Assembly (NCBI GenBank): GCA_011043895.1
Contig: DRBZ01000117.1
Coordinates: 1 to 8,375, forward strand
From: Candidatus Cloacimonadota bacterium
Lineage (GTDB): Bacteria; Cloacimonadota; Cloacimonadia; JGIOTU-2
Direction: 5' to 3'
Length of the DNA stretch: 8,375 nt
The position numbers and the translations under genes were made by a program. Within the stretch, counting starts at the first letter, position 1, and every line of letters starts with the position of its first letter. The notes under the pieces were generated by a model. It was not told the origin of the DNA. It did no database searches and saw nothing but the letters and a program-made list of their open reading frames with translations. Positions 7,084 to 8,375 of this stretch are shown in pieces.

Positions 7084-7564
7084 TTTTTTTGTGAATGGAA
7101 AAGGGATAGAAATAGAAGTTGATCCCCTAGACCGGTTGCTCGATATTCTGAGGGATGAACTGCATCTGACGGGCACAAAAGAGGGATGCGGAGAAGGTGA
7201 GTGTGGTGCATGTACGGTTTTTATGAATAATAAACCTGTTAACTCCTGTCTTGTTCCGGCTATGCATGTCGACGGCTCTCAGATTGTCACAATTGATGGA
7301 CTTCGAGAATTCGATTTTTTTAAGAAAATCCAAACATCCTATGCACAGAACGGTGCAGTTCAATGCGGTTTTTGTACACCCGGATTTGTCATATCTACAA
7401 TCAACTTCCTGCGTGAAAATTATAAGAAAACAGTAACCGACGACGAGATAAAAAATGCCTTTGTCGGGAATATCTGCAGATGTACTGGTTTTGAGAAGAT
7501 TATCGCGGCGATAAAAGAATTGCACGAAATGAATCTTGAAATTCCGGAGAAATTTTATGAGTAA
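7073..7564 (+). CDS. Xanthine dehydrogenase family, [2Fe-2S] subunit
   Basis: The small electron-transfer subunit, 163 residues, full length for this family. An N-terminal plant-type ferredoxin domain binds one [2Fe-2S] cluster through Cys39, Cys44, Cys47 and Cys59 (GCGEGECGACTV). A C-terminal helical domain binds the second cluster, nearest the Mo cofactor, through Cys98 and Cys101 (QCGFCTPG) and Cys135 and Cys137 (CRCTG). All eight ligands are present, so both clusters should form. It would relay electrons from the molybdenum subunit to the FAD subunit in a soluble cytoplasmic complex. The ATG lies within the last codons of the large-subunit gene (11-base overlap), and only a weak purine-rich stretch precedes it, which suggests translational coupling. 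A CO-dehydrogenase-type small subunit would look much the same; the large subunit decides for the xanthine dehydrogenase group. Confidence 0.96.
   Translation: MNISFFVNGKGIEIEVDPLDRLLDILRDELHLTGTKEGCGEGECGACTVFMNNKPVNSCLVPAMHVDGSQIVTIDGLREFDFFKKIQTSYAQNGAVQCGFCTPGFVISTINFLRENYKKTVTDDEIKNAFVGNICRCTGFEKIIAAIKELHEMNLEIPEKFYE
7546..7550 (+). promoter_or_regulatory. Ribosome binding site fixing the FAD-subunit start
   Basis: GGAGA, inside the end of the Fe-S subunit gene, lies six bases before the ATG at 7557. It supports that start over later ones in the same frame and shows that the last structural gene has its own initiation signal as well as an overlap with the preceding stop. Confidence 0.55.
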
Positions 7565-8375
7565 GATACAGAGTTTATCTCCGAAAAATCTAGAAGAATA
7601 TAGCACATTTTTTACCGATAATAAAGAAAAGAAGTTTGTCATTTTTGCAGGTGGAACCGACCTGATGATCGATAGATTTTCAATAGAAGGATCTATCATT
7701 ATAGATATATCATATCTTGAAGAATGTCGTGGAATAAAGGCAGATGAAAAACATATTACAATTGGGGCTGCAACGACACTCAATGAGATATTATCTTCAC
7801 AAGAAGTTCAGACAAAAATTCCTATCCTCATCGATGCGATCAAAACAATGGCTTCCATACAGGTGCGGAACAGGGCAACGATTGGCGGCAATATCGGAAA
7901 TGCGTCGCCTGCCGGTGATACGATCACTCCGCTTGTTGTATTGGAAACAAAGATAGAGATTTTTTCACCTGAATCCAATGAAGTTAGAACTATACCAATA
8001 AAAACGCTTTTCAGCGGACCTTCTGCTACAACCTTGGAAAAGGGCGAGATCATCATAAAAATTATTATTCCGCTACGAAAAGATAAGGACATATTTTGTT
8101 ACTTCAGGAAGATCGGACAGAGAAATGCAATGACCATTACAAAGGCGTCCCTGTCTGCAATTGCGAAATATTTAGATAGTAAAATAGAATGGATCAAACT
8201 CGCTCCGGGCAGTGTATCTCCTGTTGTGAAAAGGATGAGTAAAACCGAGGAATTTCTTAAAGGTAAAGAACTCACTCCCGCTGTCATAAATAAAGCAAAA
8301 GAAATAATTGCGAATGAGATTTCTCCTATTACTGATATTCGTTCCACAAAAGCATTTCGGGTGCTGATAACAAAA
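7557..8375 (+). CDS. Xanthine dehydrogenase family, FAD-binding subunit (3' end outside window)
   Basis: The flavin subunit, open through the right edge with 273 codons visible; relatives are about 290 residues, so only a short tail is missing. The two FAD-binding motifs are AGGTDLM (31-37) and TIGGNIGNASPAGD (108-121). The second half, including YFRKIGQRNAMTIT, matches the CO-dehydrogenase flavoprotein C-terminal domain, and ITDIRSTKAFRVLITK at the edge corresponds to the usual final helix. It would take electrons from the Fe-S subunit and pass them to NAD+ or another acceptor; the acceptor cannot be told from this sequence. Only two cysteines are visible and there is no inserted Cys-rich loop, so it is not the [4Fe-4S]-carrying type of 4-hydroxybenzoyl-CoA reductase. 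The start overlaps the preceding gene by eight bases. I found this frame by direct translation from 7557; it has no stop inside the window. Confidence 0.95.
   Translation, partial: MSKIQSLSPKNLEEYSTFFTDNKEKKFVIFAGGTDLMIDRFSIEGSIIIDISYLEECRGIKADEKHITIGAATTLNEILSSQEVQTKIPILIDAIKTMASIQVRNRATIGGNIGNASPAGDTITPLVVLETKIEIFSPESNEVRTIPIKTLFSGPSATTLEKGEIIIKIIIPLRKDKDIFCYFRKIGQRNAMTITKASLSAIAKYLDSKIEWIKLAPGSVSPVVKRMSKTEEFLKGKELTPAVINKAKEIIANEISPITDIRSTKAFRVLITK

Larger units (their letters stand above)
2270..8375 (+). other. Predicted molybdenum hydroxylase operon
   Basis: Six genes run in one direction with no usable gaps. The junctions are a one-base gap at 3473, four-base ATGA overlaps at 4079-4082 and 4885-4888, an 11-base overlap at 7073-7083 and an eight-base overlap at 7557-7564. 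This suggests one transcript with coupled translation, starting in the spacer before 2270 and continuing beyond the window. The order is PLP enzyme, cofactor nucleotidyltransferase, maturation factor, then Mo, Fe-S and FAD subunits. Confidence 0.85.

Noticed and set aside
7127..7783. A 218-codon open frame on the - strand.
   Set aside because: It lies antisense across the Fe-S and FAD subunit genes, has no recognisable motif and is Cys/Ser/Phe-rich as expected for a shadow of these genes.
7557..8375. The FAD gene as a 4-hydroxybenzoyl-CoA reductase beta subunit.
   Set aside because: The extra Cys-rich loop for a [4Fe-4S] cluster is absent; only two scattered cysteines are visible.
1..8375. 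CRISPR arrays, tRNA or rRNA genes, insertion sequences, phage genes.
   Set aside because: No spaced repeats of CRISPR type, no cloverleaf or rRNA-like stretch, and no transposase or phage motifs were seen in any part of the window.

Overview
The window is AT-rich bacterial DNA with every supportable gene on the + strand. It has two parts: the end of a two-component signalling locus (1-1984) and a tightly packed operon for a molybdenum-dependent hydroxylase of the xanthine dehydrogenase family (about 2270 to beyond 8375). The sigma-54-type response regulator and the three-subunit, NAD-type hydroxylase suggest an anaerobic or facultative bacterium, probably Gram-negative-like. The phylum cannot be fixed from this sequence; low-GC environmental lineages such as Cloacimonadota are only a guess.

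Region 1 (1-1984): the 3' part of a sensor histidine kinase (helix 2 of the phospho-acceptor domain plus the ATPase domain) is followed, after a strong ribosome binding site, by a complete NtrC/NtrX-class response regulator (receiver, AAA+ and Fis-type helix-turn-helix). The kinase has a degenerate G1 box, and the regulator has GSFTDA in place of GAFTGA.

Region 2 (1985-2269): a non-coding spacer of about 285 bases. It holds a small tandem array with a 7-base period (AATATCC units), a second decayed stretch with a similar period, a weak stem-loop and a tentative promoter. No convincing terminator was seen.

Region 3 (2270-8375, open at the right edge): six genes that abut or overlap by 4 to 11 bases. 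In order they are a threonine-synthase-like PLP enzyme with an N-terminal zinc ribbon, a MocA-type molybdopterin nucleotidyltransferase, an XdhC-type maturation factor, the large molybdenum subunit, the [2Fe-2S] subunit and the FAD subunit (cut by the window end). MocA and XdhC would build and load the molybdenum cofactor. The three structural subunits would pass electrons from the Mo site through two [2Fe-2S] clusters to FAD. The large subunit keeps the residues that define purine oxidation in xanthine dehydrogenases, at nearly the same spacing as in the mammalian enzyme, so a purine substrate (hypoxanthine or xanthine) is the best inference.

The least explained component is the PLP enzyme at the head of the operon. 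It is related to threonine synthase but differs in its active-site loops, and it sits with purine-oxidation genes rather than with homoserine or threonine genes. It may carry out an uncharacterised step in purine or amino-acid breakdown.
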